Below are positions 1-10,877 of a stretch of DNA of 64,000 nt, piece after piece. The stretch is from positions 44,833,219-44,897,218 of the forward strand of contig NC_079487.1 in assembly GCF_020520425.1 (NCBI RefSeq). Reading direction: 5' to 3'. The DNA comes from Spinacia oleracea. Lineage: Eukaryota > Streptophyta > Magnoliopsida > Caryophyllales > Amaranthaceae. Within the stretch, counting starts at the first letter, position 1; each line of letters begins with the position of its first letter. The position numbers and the translations under genes were made by a program. Under the pieces are notes generated by a model. The model made no database searches. It was not told the origin of the DNA and saw nothing but the letters and a program-made list of their open reading frames with translations.

Positions 1-1135
1 ATGCGAGCCATCGCTCGCTGCGCGCCTGCCTTTCCCGCACGCGAGGTTGCGCTCATCGCACGAGGCAGCAGTATGCGAGCTGGCGCTCGCTGCGCGCGAG
101 GCATCGACGCTGTGCGTAGCGCTCGTGGCACGCGAGCTTGCGCTCGCTGCGCGCGAGGCTCCGCATGCTTGCGCGAGGCAGTGCGCGCTGTGGCGCAGCA
201 CGCTTGCTGCCCACACGCGACTGCTCGTGCCTTGCTCTCGCCCCTGCCCACACGCCCATTGCTCACAGCCCACGACACAAGGCAGGGCTGCTGCCTTGTG
301 CTCGTGCACCATGCCCTTGCTCGCTGCATTCGTACCGCATGGGCGACGAGCTCCCTTGCTCGTCGTCGCATGCCCGCACTATAAAACACCCCTTAAGGGT
401 AACACGTAGCGTCCACTGCTTTGTGCGTGCAAGTTATATGAGCGAGTCGCATAAAAATTAAAAATTTATATTCAAAATTAATGACAAATTAATAAATAAT
501 ATTAATTTCATAATTTTAGGGCGAAAAATCGAAAATTTATTATTTAATTGATTTCCGATTAACATGGATTCAAGTCTAGGTCATAAAAATTTAAAATTTA
601 ACATAAATTTACAATTTTTATGGTGGTTTTTAATCATAGGTATCTAATTAAATTATAATTAATTATGAAAGTCAAATTAATTCTAAATTATTCCAATTTT
701 CAACAAATTAATCATAATTACAAATTAGATTGCATAATTAACAAGGCTAGGCATTCAAACTTGTTAAACATATACAGTAGGTCAATCAAAAATTCAAGAT
801 TTATCAACAAGAATCGCAAATATTTAATTTAACATCTTAAATTTACGAAATTTTGCATTCGAAAAACTAAAACCTCCGAAAAGTCATAGTTAGGCTTCGA
901 ATTTGAGAATTTGAGAATGCCTTTTACATGCGGAATTGACACAAAAATCACTCGATTTGGATGAGTAACGAAGAAACTGCCGAAAAACTGCGTACGTATA
1001 ATTAAATAAACGCAATTTGCAATTAATTAACAATTACGAAAATTAATCATCCCTTTTAATTCTTGCAAATTTGTAATATTTAACCATGTTCATGCAATTT
1101 AGATTATGAAAATAATAAGAGGCTCGTGATACCAC
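1..1135 (-). other. Leader region of a minus-strand Copia element (partial)
   Basis: This lies on the interior side of a minus-oriented 5' LTR, immediately past its primer-binding site, so it should be the untranslated leader of an element whose body runs off the left edge. Positions 441-1120 are very AT-rich without a convincing ORF. Positions 1-440 are strongly GC-rich, with a CG-rich block recurring at about 3, 75 and 132. The overlapping ORFs here are arginine/alanine-rich low complexity and are not credible proteins. A nested piece of another element cannot be excluded for 1-440, because the composition changes sharply near 440. Confidence 0.5.
1121..1134 (-). other. Copia primer-binding site (initiator tRNA-Met type)
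   Basis: Read on the minus strand directly after the LTR end, the sequence is TGGTATCACGAGCC. It matches the complement of the 3' end of initiator tRNA-Met (TGGTATCA then GAGCC) with one extra C. This is the usual primer of plant Copia elements. It shows that the adjacent LTR is a 5' LTR with its element body to the left. Confidence 0.7.
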
Positions 1136-2541
1136 TGTTAGGTTATGATTCATATGACAAAACATAAATCATGCGGAAAAACCATAAAGCCAGGAAAGCA
1201 TATTATTTACACATAATCATTTAGCATAGTTTAGATGCATACACTTTGTTGCGTGCCCTCCCTAGCTGCGTCCGAACCGAACAAGAACAAGTCTTTAGGA
1301 CTCCAATTGTCGTCCCTCCGTAGATAGTCCACAGCACGTCCGGATCCGCCTTAAGCTTGACCAACTAGGATTGCCCTTAAGGTACTTAGAATTTTCGGCT
1401 ATTGTAGGCAATTATGTGACTGAATTTTTGCTCTCAAAAATCACTTTGAATACTTGAATACTTCAATTGTTCTGTATAAATTATGACCCTAGGCACCTAT
1501 TTATAGAGGTATGGAAAAGGAACTGGAATCCTATTAGGATGTGAATTAATTAAACTAGAATCCTAATAGAATTCTTATTTAATTAATTCATCCTTTTAGG
1601 TTTAGGAATTTAATCATATGTCGAAACCTGATAGCTTTAGGATTCGTATAGCACACAAACACACACACGCACGCACAGCAGCCCACGAGGGGCGCCATGC
1701 GCGCGCGCGCAGCGCGCGAGCTCGCAGCCCATTGCCATGAGGCCCACACGCTGCCGCATCCTTGGCGCGCGCTGGACCTGCCTTGTGGTGGGCCTGGCGC
1801 AGCCTTGGCTGGTGCGTTGTGGCGCGCTGGCTTGCTGGGCGATGGCCCGGCTTCGTGCTGGGCCTTCGTCTGGCAGGCCTCGTCCGATGCTAATTCGTAC
1901 GATACGCTTCCGATTAATTTCCCGATTCCGGAATTCATTTCCGATACGAACAATATTTAATATTTCCGATTCCGGAATTAATTTCCGTTTCGAACAAATA
2001 TTTAATATTTCCGTTTCCGGAATTATTTTCCGATTCCGATAATATTTCCGATTCTGACAATATTTCCGTTTCCGGCAATGTTTCCGATTCCGGCAATATT
2101 TCCATTTCCGATAATATTTTCCGATACGTACCATGTTTCCGTTTCCGGCAACATCTACGACTTGGATAATATTTATATTTCCGATACGATCCATATTTCC
2201 GTTTCCGGCAATATCATCGTTTCCGGAGTATTCATTTCTTGCCTGTGACGATCTCAGCTCCCACTGAAACCAAGATCAATCGATTCCGAATATCCATATA
2301 TGGAGTATTTAATGCCATTAAATACTTGATCCGTTTACGTACTATTTGTGTGACCCTACGGGTTCAGTCAAGAGTAAGCTGTGGATTAATATCATTAATT
2401 CCACTTGAACTGAAGCGGCCTCTAGTTAGGCATTCAGCTCACTTGATCTCACTGAATTATTAACTTGTTAATTAATACTGAACCGCACTTATTAGACTTA
2501 ACATAGAATGCATACTTGGACCAAGGGCATTATTTCCTTCA
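1136..2541 (-). repeat. 5' LTR of a minus-strand Copia element
   Basis: The sequence starts TGTTAGGTTATG and ends TTTCCTTCA in plus-strand display, the inverse of the LTR at 6109-7445 and parallel to that at 58489-59857. All three share the same internal landmarks: a TATA motif (minus strand, near 1496-1508), a conserved block around 1240-1380, a GC-rich segment (about 1690-1880) and a degenerate TTTCCG-rich micro-repeat (about 1900-2230). The ORF across the micro-repeat encodes only repetitive N/R/K/Y-rich peptide and is not a gene. The right flank (2542-2546, cgatt) would be one target-site copy; the other lies outside the window. Confidence 0.85.
1900..2230 (-). repeat. Degenerate TTTCCG(A/T)TTCCGG micro-repeat inside Copia LTR
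   Basis: A run of loosely periodic units of the type TTTCCG-TTCCGG-AATATT fills the upstream part of the LTR. The same array is present in the other two LTRs of this family (about 6415-6745 and 59220-59550). On the minus strand it gives an open frame of repeated arginine, asparagine, lysine and tyrosine, which explains the recurrent ORFs of about 185 codons. It may be a promoter or packaging repeat, or simply slippage-prone DNA; the sequence does not decide. Confidence 0.7.
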
Positions 2542-3306
2542 CGATTATGGGACAGGATACGTTCTGTTCGATTTATGGATCGATTGCGACAGAACGCGTG
2601 AACAGTTTCGCAGCGAGAGGCTTAGGCTAAGGGGTTTAGAGTCAATACTCAGAATATATTATGTGTTGTTGTGTGTTGTTTCACGTCGAACTTAGGGGTC
2701 TGTTTATAGGAAAAAGTGGCGTAGAAAGATAGTTTTTCAGGAATTTTGAATACGAAACGGATTAGGAAGAGAATCTGTCCCAGGTAATTTCGGCGCCCAG
2801 CTCTGGGCGCTGGAATTTTCGGCGCCCAGGGCTGGGCGTTGAAAATAGGGTCTGGCAGAATTCTTTGGTCAGATTCGGATTCCTGAAATCCGTAGAGTTT
2901 GAGACTTAATCGAGTCTTTTAGCGTGTATTAATTTTATGACGGAATGCGTTTGGGCCCGTTACGAACTCTAGGCTCGTTAGGATTTTAATTAATACGTAA
3001 CTCTTATTTCCGAATCCTTTTAGGAATAGGATTCTCGCAGTTTTCTATCTCATTTAGGATTTATGTTGGAATGCAACAACTAATTCTAACAGGTTTCTAT
3101 CTTTTATGATTTACCACTTTTAGAAGCTACCTTTTACGGCAGTTACTATTTTTAGCAGGTTTCCATAAATAGCAGGTTTCGGGTAAAATGAAATGGGTAA
3201 TCGAGATTCGTTTATTTTATAGGAGATGCGTTGTCAAGTGGAGTTCTTATGCTTTCATCATCGAACCTTTCCCTTGCGGGAATGGGGATAAAAGTAGGTG
3301 TCTACA
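2542..3306. repeat. Fragment of an unrelated LTR, truncated on both sides
   Basis: This has no coding potential beyond chance ORFs. A plant-LTR look comes from a TTTATAGG stretch near 2702-2712 and an end of the form AGGTGTCTACA at about 3296-3306. Two short GC-rich dyads, each carrying GGCGCCCAG and CTGGGCG halves, sit at about 2791-2845. The left border is the end of a Copia LTR and the right border is the broken end of another Copia, so neither boundary is natural. The family could be named only by a repeat-library search. Confidence 0.4.
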
Positions 3307-5244
3307 CAAATGTATCCTTGTGGGCTATCCAAAGGAAACAAAGGGGTATTACTTCTACAATACATCTGAGAACAAGGTGTTTGTTGCTCGAGATGGTGTC
3401 TTTTTGGAGAAAGGTCACATTTCCAAAATGACAAGTGGGAGAAAAGTAGACCTCGAAGAAATTCGAGTCGAACAACAAACTCTAGAGAATGCTCAAGATG
3501 ACATTCAGGATGAAACTCAGAGATCTTTAGAAGAATCTGGTGAGAATCATGGTCAATCTAGAAATGTTACCCCGCGTAGATCCTAAAGATATAGATCTCA
3601 ACCGGAAAGGTACTTAGGTATTTTGACGAACGAGAGCTATGACGTTCTATTACTTGAAAGTGATGAACCTGCGACTTACAAACAAGCTATGACGAGCCCT
3701 AGCTCCAAGCAATGGCAAGAAGCCATGCAATCTGAATTAGACTCCATGTCTGAAAACCAAGTATGGGATTTGGTCGATTTGCCAGATGGCTACCAAGCCA
3801 TTGGAAGCAAATGGGTTTTCAAACTGAAAAAGGACAAGGATGGGAAACTTGAAGTTTTCAAAGCTAGATTGGTTGCAAAAGGTTACAGGCAGGTCCACGG
3901 TGTGGATTACGATGAAACCTTTTCACCAGTTGCAATGCTAAAGTCTATTCGGATAATGTTAGCAATCGCTGCATATTACGATGACGAAATATGGAAGATG
4001 GATGTCAAAACTGCTTTCTTAAACGGCGTTTTAACAGAAACTGTGTTTATGACACATCCTAAAGGTTTTGAGGATCCAAAGAATGCTAAAAAGGTATGCA
4101 AGCTAAAGAAATCAATCTATGGATTGAAGCAGGCATCAAGGAGCTGGAATATACGTTTTGATGAAGCAGTCAGTGGCTTTGGTTTCATCAAAAACGCAGA
4201 CGAATCTTGTGTACACAAGAAGGTCAGTGGGAGAAAAATTGCTTTCCAAGTATTATATGTCGACGACATATTACTTATCGGAAATGACATTCCTATGTTG
4301 AACTCTGTCAAGATTTGGCTTGGGAAATGTTTTTCGATGAAGGATCTAGGAGAAGCACAGTACATATTGGGCATCAAGATTTACAGAGATAGATCTAAAA
4401 AGATGATTGGACTTAGTCAAAGCACTTATATCAATAAGGTGCTTGATAGGTTCAAGATGGCAGACTCCAAGCGAGGCTACCTACCCATGTCTCATGGAAT
4501 AACTCTAAGCAAGACTCAGTGCCCAAAAACACTTGATGAGCGTAGACGAATGAATTGGATTCCATATGCATCATTGATTGGTTCAATAATGTATGCTATG
4601 CTATGTACACGCCCGGATGTTGCGTACGCACTCAGTGCTACAAGCAGATACCAGTCAGACCCAGGAGAGGCGCATTGGACTGCTGCCAAGAATATTCTAA
4701 AGTACCTGAAAAGGCACAAAGATGACTTCCTGGTCTATGGTGGAGATGATGAATTAATTGTTAAAGGCTATACGGACGCAAGTTTCCAAACCGACAAAGA
4801 TGATTTCAGATCACAGTCTGGGTTTGTCTTCTGCCTCAACGGAGGTGCAGTAAGCTGGAAAAGTGCTAAGCAAAGCACCATTGCGGATTCTACAACTGAA
4901 GCGGAGTATATTGCTGCACATGAAGCAGAAAAGGAAGCTATATGGCTAAGGAAGTTCATAGGCGAACTTGGTGTAGTCCCCTCCATTAAAGGACCAATAG
5001 CCCTGTATTGTGATAATAACGGAGCTATTGCACAGGCAGAGGAGCCTAGACACCACCAGAGAGTCAAGCATGTACTTCGTAGATTTCACCTTCTACGAGA
5101 GTTCGTTGAAGAAAAGAAGTCGAGATAAGCAAGATTGGAACTGATGACAACATATCAGATCCATTGACTAAACCTCTGCCGCAGGCCAAGCACAACTCGC
5201 ACACTGCAGCTATGGGAATCAAGCATATTAGGGAATGGCTTTGA
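3307..5244 (+). pseudogene. pol: Copia pol, 5'-truncated and frame-broken (end of integrase, RT, RNase H)
   Basis: This is clearly homologous to the pol on the minus strand at 60722-63940, but begins only in the integrase C-terminal part (CILVGYPKETKGYYFYNTSE). Gag, protease and the integrase core are missing. It covers the reverse transcriptase, with the YVDDILL active-site motif near 4255-4275, and RNase H with its TDAS and TTEAEY motifs (about 4770-4915). A stop at 3584-3586 arises from two substitutions relative to the other copy. A one-base deletion near 5110 shifts the frame into a stop at 5126-5128; the ancestral stop is at 5242-5244. The open part is 3623-5125. The break at about 3306 joins unrelated LTR sequence, which points to illegitimate recombination and not to ordinary transposition. 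Confidence 0.9.
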
Positions 5245-6108
5245 TATCCTTGTTTAATGTTTTAAAGTTTTAGAGTTTAAATCTTTGTAAAACATTATTG
5301 GTTAATCATTCACAATAAATGAATAGAATTCATTTTTCCATTTAATTTGTGGTTTATTAAATGATGAGTCCCTTCAATTTGACGATATATTCAAGATAGA
5401 CTGTCAGGACCAGTCATGTGACTAAGAAATGTCTATCAAGTGAACTTGAATGTCAAAAGTTGAAAATGGTCCCTAGTCGGAGTTTTCTATAAAATTGGAC
5501 GCATAGAAAACGTTAGACGACTAGAATGCAAGATGATTAGTAGTTCTGTTTCTTGAACTATGTGGACATGGCAATGTCATAATCATTTGCATAGATACTT
5601 ACTTTGGGAAGACTAGTATCGGACAGACCTATGAAACTTTACTGTAAGAGATGAAAATCTGTCATAAGAAAATTTCATTAAAATTATTAGACACTAAATC
5701 CTCAATACCTGAGTGATTTGAGATTACTTGTTTGAGAACTGGTTACTTTGACGTTGACCAACCGTCGCACCGTAAAAGGAGGCTATAAAGGCAACGCTCA
5801 GGTAATCACCTATCAAACGAAGTCTAATCTCAAGATCGCAAGATTGGGATTGTCCTCCCATAAATCGGGATGAGATGCTTAAAAGTTGTACAAGGCCACT
5901 CGGAGAGCTAGAAACTGTGAAATGCATGGTCGTGCTCGGATGAATCATAGGCTATGATTATCTGTTAATTTGATCAGTTGAACTCTGAAACCGAGAAACA
6001 CCTCTGGACATAATAAGGATGACAACTCTTACCTTATGTTCAAGAGCAAGCATCGAGCGACAAAGAAATTAGGAAATGCACACTTGTCCCTAAGGACACG
6101 TGGGAGAC
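5245..6108 (+). other. Copia 3' untranslated region with polypurine tract
   Basis: This is noncoding sequence between the pol stop and the 3' LTR, colinear with the reverse complement of 59858-60721 in the second Copia. The short antisense ORF near 5724-5948 also occurs in that copy, but it lies in an untranslated region and has no recognisable domain. The segment ends with a purine-rich stretch (GTGGGAGAC, about 6100-6108) immediately before the LTR, as expected for plus-strand priming. Confidence 0.75.
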
Positions 6109-7445
6109 TGAAGGAAATAATGTCCTTGGTCCAAGTATGCATTCTATGTTAAGTCTAATAAATGCGGTTCAGTATTAATTAACAAGTTAATAAATTCAGT
6201 CAGATCAAGTGAGCTGAATGCCTAGCTAGAGGCCGCTTCAGTTCAAGTGGAATAAATGATATTAATCCACAGCTTACTCTTGACTGAACCCGTAGGGTCA
6301 CACAAATAGTACGTAAACGGATCAAGTATTTAATGGCATTAAATACTCTATCTATGGATATTCGGAATCAACGGATCTTGGTTTCATTGGGAGCTGAGAT
6401 CGTCACAAGCAAGAAATGAATACTCCGGAAACGATGATATTGCCGGAAACGGAAATATGGATCGTATCGGAAATATAAATATTATCCAAGTCGTAGATGT
6501 TGCCGGAAACGGAAACATGGTACGTATCGGAAAATATTATCGGAAATGGAAATATTGCCGAAATCGGAAATATTGCCGGAAACGGAAATATTGTCAGAAT
6601 CGGAAATATTATCAGGAATCGGAAAATAATTCCGGAAACGGAAATATTAAATATTTGTTCGAAACGGAAATTAATTCCGGAATCGGAAATATTAAATATT
6701 GTTCGTATCGGAAATGAATTCCGGAATCGGGAATTTAATCGGAAGCGTATCGTACGAATCAGCATCGGACGAGACCCGCTAGACGAAGGCCCAGCACGAA
6801 GCCAGACCATCGCCCAGCGAGCCGCACGCCTCGACCAGGCCCAGCCAAGGGTGCGCGCGCGCGAGAGCACAGCAGCGTGGGATGTGCGCCTTTCGTGGGC
6901 CGCAAGGCTTGCGCGGGTGCACGGCTTGTGCAATGCTTGTGCGGGAAATCCTAATCCTATTAGGATTTGTGCAAAGATTAAAATCCTAATCCTATTAGAT
7001 TTGTTTTGTTATTTAGAATCCTAATAAAGTTCTAACTAGCAAATCCACATCCTAGTAGGATTACAATTCCTTTTCCATACTCCTATAAATAGGTGCCTAG
7101 GGTCACAATTTATGGGTACGATTGAAGTATTCAAAGGGTAAGTTTTTGAAATAAAAATCAGCCATACACTTGCAAACACTAGCCGAAATTCCTAAGCACC
7201 TTAAGGGCGATTCTAGTTGGTCTAACTTGAGGCGGATCCGGACGTACTGTGGACTATCTACGGAGGGACGATATTTGGAGTCCTAAAGACTCGTTCTTGT
7301 TCGGTTCGGGCGCAGCTAGGGAAGGCACGCTACAACATGTATGCATCCATTCTATGCTAAATGATTATGTGTAAATAATATGCTTTCCTGGATTTATGGT
7401 TTTTCCGCATGATTTATGAATTGTCATATGTATCATAACCTAACA
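6109..7445 (+). repeat. 3' LTR of the truncated plus-strand Copia
   Basis: It begins TGAAGGAAATAATG and ends CATAACCTAACA, giving the TG..CA ends of the family in plus orientation. A TATA box (CCTATAAATAGG) sits at about 7082-7093. The TTTCCG-type micro-repeat and GC-rich block are in the same order as in the other two LTRs. It is inserted in the 5' LTR of the Tat-like element that follows: sequence resumes at 7446 at the point equivalent to 14324 in that element's intact 3' LTR. Confidence 0.9.
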
Positions 7446-7599
7446 ACTTATCTCTCTAGCTTATACTTACTTAAGCATCGGAGGGAATATTCCTACGGGA
7501 ATATTCTTGTTTTGCAGGTTGCCAGAAGTTCGTGCCAGGTCATACTTGATACCTCCGAGGAACGCGTGCCACGTCAGCACCGTAAAAGATCCCACAACA
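7446..7599 (+). repeat. Remnant (last 154 bp) of the Tat-like 5' LTR
   Basis: This aligns base for base with 14324-14477 of the 3' LTR, with two substitutions seen by eye (CGGAGG/CAGAGG and ATACC/ATATC). The upstream 332 bp or so of the LTR are missing because a Copia inserted here and its left side was later lost. The low divergence suggests a fairly recent insertion, although 154 bp is a short sample. Confidence 0.85.
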
Positions 7600-7601
7600 T
7601 C

Positions 7602-7619
7602 TGGCGCCGTCTGTGGGGG
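7602..7619 (+). other. Primer-binding site of the Tat-like element
   Basis: TGGCGCCGTCTGTGGGGG lies two bases after the LTR end. The second Tat-like element has almost the same site (47311-47328, minus strand). It begins with TGG, the complement of a tRNA CCA end. It resembles the tRNA-Arg-type site reported for Tat/Ogre elements, but the tRNA was not checked here. Confidence 0.75.
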
Positions 7620-7630
7620 AGTACAGTGTC

Positions 7631-10165
7631 ATGGCCGAACTACACTCTGACAGAGAGTACACTGGTGAAGGAGAAGAGAGACGGCCCCTCGAAAGGAGCC
7701 AACGGCACATAGAAGAAGCCAATCGAATCGCAAATGCAGGAAACATACCGCGACGGGTGCAGGAGGTTGAGGTTGTTGTAGAAGAAGAACCAATGAACGA
7801 GGCGTCTCCGCCAGGCGGCCATCTAAGTCCCAGCGTCCGAGACGCCGTGCTAGATGAGAATCTAGATTTGTCGGTCTCGGTAGGCTCCCTACGCGAGATC
7901 TTAGCAGGATTCCAACAGCAAATGAATCAGACCTTTCGACAACAGATGAGCACTACATTGCAAGATGAAATTCGGAAAAATGTGCTAATCTACAGCACTG
8001 AGAGGACGGCTCCACATAGACCCCTCAGCCTAGGCGTCAATCGGATAAGAAGAATGCCACTCAGATCCAACGTATGAAGGGCTGGAGAAGGTTCTCGTCC
8101 ACAAGCAAGAAGGGGAGTCAGCCCTGTGCCTAAGCACTCGGGAAACGCCCGCGACCCCCCTACTTTCTTACCTCGACGGGACCCGGTCATACGACCATCG
8201 TCTAGGGGAAGCCCACCAGCCGTCTTACGGCCTGCCTCAAGGCGTCAAGAAAATTATGAAGCTGAATCTGAACTATTAGACACCGGGTCCACTCCTGTGA
8301 TGGAAGACCCGCCATTTTACCCCACTACACGTGGACAGACCCAGATGACGCCCAACAGAGTAAGCATGCGCCCCCGCCTGCTATCCAACCGTCGTGAACC
8401 AACTTATCATATCCAGCAAGGGTTTAACAATCTAACGTCAAGGCACATGAGTACCCCCTTCTCCGATGAGATCATGAACGCCCCGAAGGAACCCAAGGTA
8501 AAAACTCCTACAATTGAAGCCTATGACGGGACCACCGATCCTGATATGCACCTTGTCGCATACCGCCATCACATGTATGTTCAAGGAACCAATGAAGCCA
8601 CTTGGTGCAAATACTTCCCAGCCACTCTCAAAGGAGTAGCGTCTAAATGGTTTGAACGGCTACCCCCAGGGTCAATTGCCTCTTTCAATGAACTACAAAC
8701 TTTGTTCTCTACAAGGTTCATGGCACACAAGGAAGAAAGGAAAACAAGCATGCATTTGGGGCGGATCCAACAGGGGAAAGACGAGTCCCTAAGAAGCTAC
8801 GTGAAGCGTTTCAACCTAGAGGCCGGACAGATCCCAGACTTGCCCGATGGCGCCTCCTTTGATAATTTTGTCAGGGGATTGAAGACGGGATCCTTTAAGT
8901 TTGATCTGGTTAAGAAGAGTGTAAGGACTATGGCCGAAGTCCTGGACAAGGCTGAAGCATTTATCCATGCAACAGAAATATGCAGTGCGTCAAAGGAAGG
9001 AAGGATTGGAGAAACAACAGACTCCTCCGGAAAGAAAGATAAAGTGGACCGAAAGCCCCACGAGTGAATGGCACATGGACCCTCTCAAAAGAGCATGACA
9101 CCAACTCTCCTGGGCACAAGAGAGAACGTCCGCAGGAGAGGGAATATTTTGTGTATAACACAGATCTCCTCACCATACTAAAAGACTTCGGGACAAGGTT
9201 CGACCTTGATCGACCTTTCTCCATGAAATCTCCTGCTGAGAGTCGAGATCCCAAATTATATTGCCAGTTCCATGAAGACACAGGACATGAAACTAAGAAT
9301 TGTAGAAGCTTGAAAAGGGCTTTAGATGGCCTAGCCTCCAAAGGACACCTCAAGAACTACTTACAGAAGAATGCTCATGGCTTTGGAAAAAACCAATACA
9401 AAAAGAACAAGTCACCTGCCTCACCTACCTGGAGGATTTGTAGCCGTCATATCTGGAGGACCGGCCGCTGGAGGACCCACCATGAGAGGACAGAAAGATT
9501 ATGCTTGCCGCCTAGGACAAGTACTGCTGTCAGCAACATCACCCATGGATCCATTCCCACGGATAGAAATATGTGAGTCAGATGGTAGACGGATAGCCAC
9601 TCCGCATGATGATCCCCTTGTGGTCGAATTCAAGATATCTAACATGAGGGTCAAACGCATTCTAATAGACACGGGAAGCTCGTCCGACATAACGAGTCTA
9701 GAATGCCTCAATCGCCTAGCGCATGACCCCAAAACCATCGAAAGAATTCACTATCCCATCATTGGCTTCGGAGGGAGCATCATTCACCCTGTGGGCGTCA
9801 TCACTCTGCCGGTTCGAATTGGGGATAGGAAAAATGGACGAAAGATGGAGGTGGACTTACTAATTGTTAAAGACTTGAATGCATACAATGTCATCTTGGG
9901 ACGACCCGCCTTGAACAAGATTAAAGCTGTAGTCGTCACCCATCTGATGCTTTTGAAGTTTGTGTGCAATGATGGAGTGATAGGCACCATACATGGAGAT
10001 CAACAACAGGCTAGGGACTGTTATCTGACGACCCTCAACCCGTCAGCATGGAAGCAAGATTCTGCCGAAGTCAGAGGCAAACGAAAGCATGAAGATGAAC
10101 CTCAAGTCGCCAAAGAAACTCAACCCCTCCAAATAGAAACGGTCAAGATTGAAGAAAGTGGCTAA
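7631..10165 (+). pseudogene. gag-pro: Tat-like Gag plus aspartic protease, broken by stop and frameshifts
   Basis: The start is the first ATG after the primer site (7631, MAELHSD). Gag N-terminal sequence runs to an in-frame TGA at 8075-8077, apparently from a CGA codon, and resumes in the same frame. The central Gag domain lies at about 8480-8990 (YDGTTDPDMHL ... WCKYFPATLKG ... SYVKRFN). A frame change occurs near 9060, and a CX2HX4HX4C zinc knuckle (CQFHEDTGHETKNC) is at about 9261-9302. A second frame change near 9410-9430 restores the first frame before the protease, whose active site is DTGSSSDI (about 9668-9691), followed by an ILGRPAL motif. The frame ends at 10163-10165 with no reverse transcriptase after it. 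Gag would form the particle and the protease would cut it; as it stands neither full product can be made. Confidence 0.85.
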
Positions 10166-10877
10166 AAATAGAATATCATTAGGTTAACTATTGTACTCAG
10201 AGCCTACAAAACGGCCTAGCTATTGTACTCAGAGCCTACAAAACGGCCTAGCTATTGTACTAGAGCCCACAAAACGGCCTGTAAATGCCCGCCTAAGACG
10301 CGGTGAATTTAGCGTGCAATTTAGTAAATGAATATTTTCTTATCTGACGAATACAAGTCTCAGTGAAACCCTTTAAAAAACACTAAGGGGTGAAGAAACT
10401 CATAAGAAAACAATCCCTAAATAGTGGCGTCAATATCTACTAAATAAACAATACCCAGTGCTAATAAACACAAAGGGTTCAGACATCCAACATGACGCCT
10501 TCTCCTCGGAAGGCGCCCAAAAAAGAGAGAAAGAAGACTCAACAAGAGCAAACATTCAGACATAAGACCTCCTCCTTGGATGGTGTCTAAAAAGACTAAT
10601 CGATTGACGGCCTGAGAAGTAGCCTAGATTAGCGCCTCAAATTAGGCTGATCACCTAAAACACTAAGGTTCCCGTCCATCAAATGGACCCAAAAAGAATT
10701 CCCAAGAAATCAGTAACGAACTGAAATGGAATTAAAATAAAATAAGTGCAAGAAGGCACAAAATATTTATACATAGCGCTCAAGGCGCAAACAAACCAAA
10801 TCAAATAAATGCCAAAAGGCACCAAAGTTATTACAAACACCCACGGCGTCATTCAAACCAACCACATGAAAAGCTGC
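10166..10877. other. Spacer between convergent gag-pro and antisense gene, with 32-bp repeats
   Basis: There is no coding sequence here. Positions 10188-10281 hold three head-to-tail copies of a 32-bp unit (CTATTGTACTCAGAGCC and so on), the third slightly changed. The rest is AT-rich with short copies of GACGCC/AAGGCGCC. Gag-pro ends on its left and the antisense gene ends on its right, so the 3' ends of both transcripts may lie here. Confidence 0.6.

Noticed and set aside
1..461. Several overlapping Arg/Ala/Cys-rich ORFs in the GC-rich start of the window
   Set aside because: High GC removes stop codons in all frames. The peptides are low complexity and mutually overlapping.
1637..2194. Minus ORF of 185 codons rich in N, R, K and Y, also seen in the other two Copia LTRs
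   Set aside because: It is translation of the TTTCCG micro-repeat inside an LTR. It occurs because the repeat is free of stops and has no domain.
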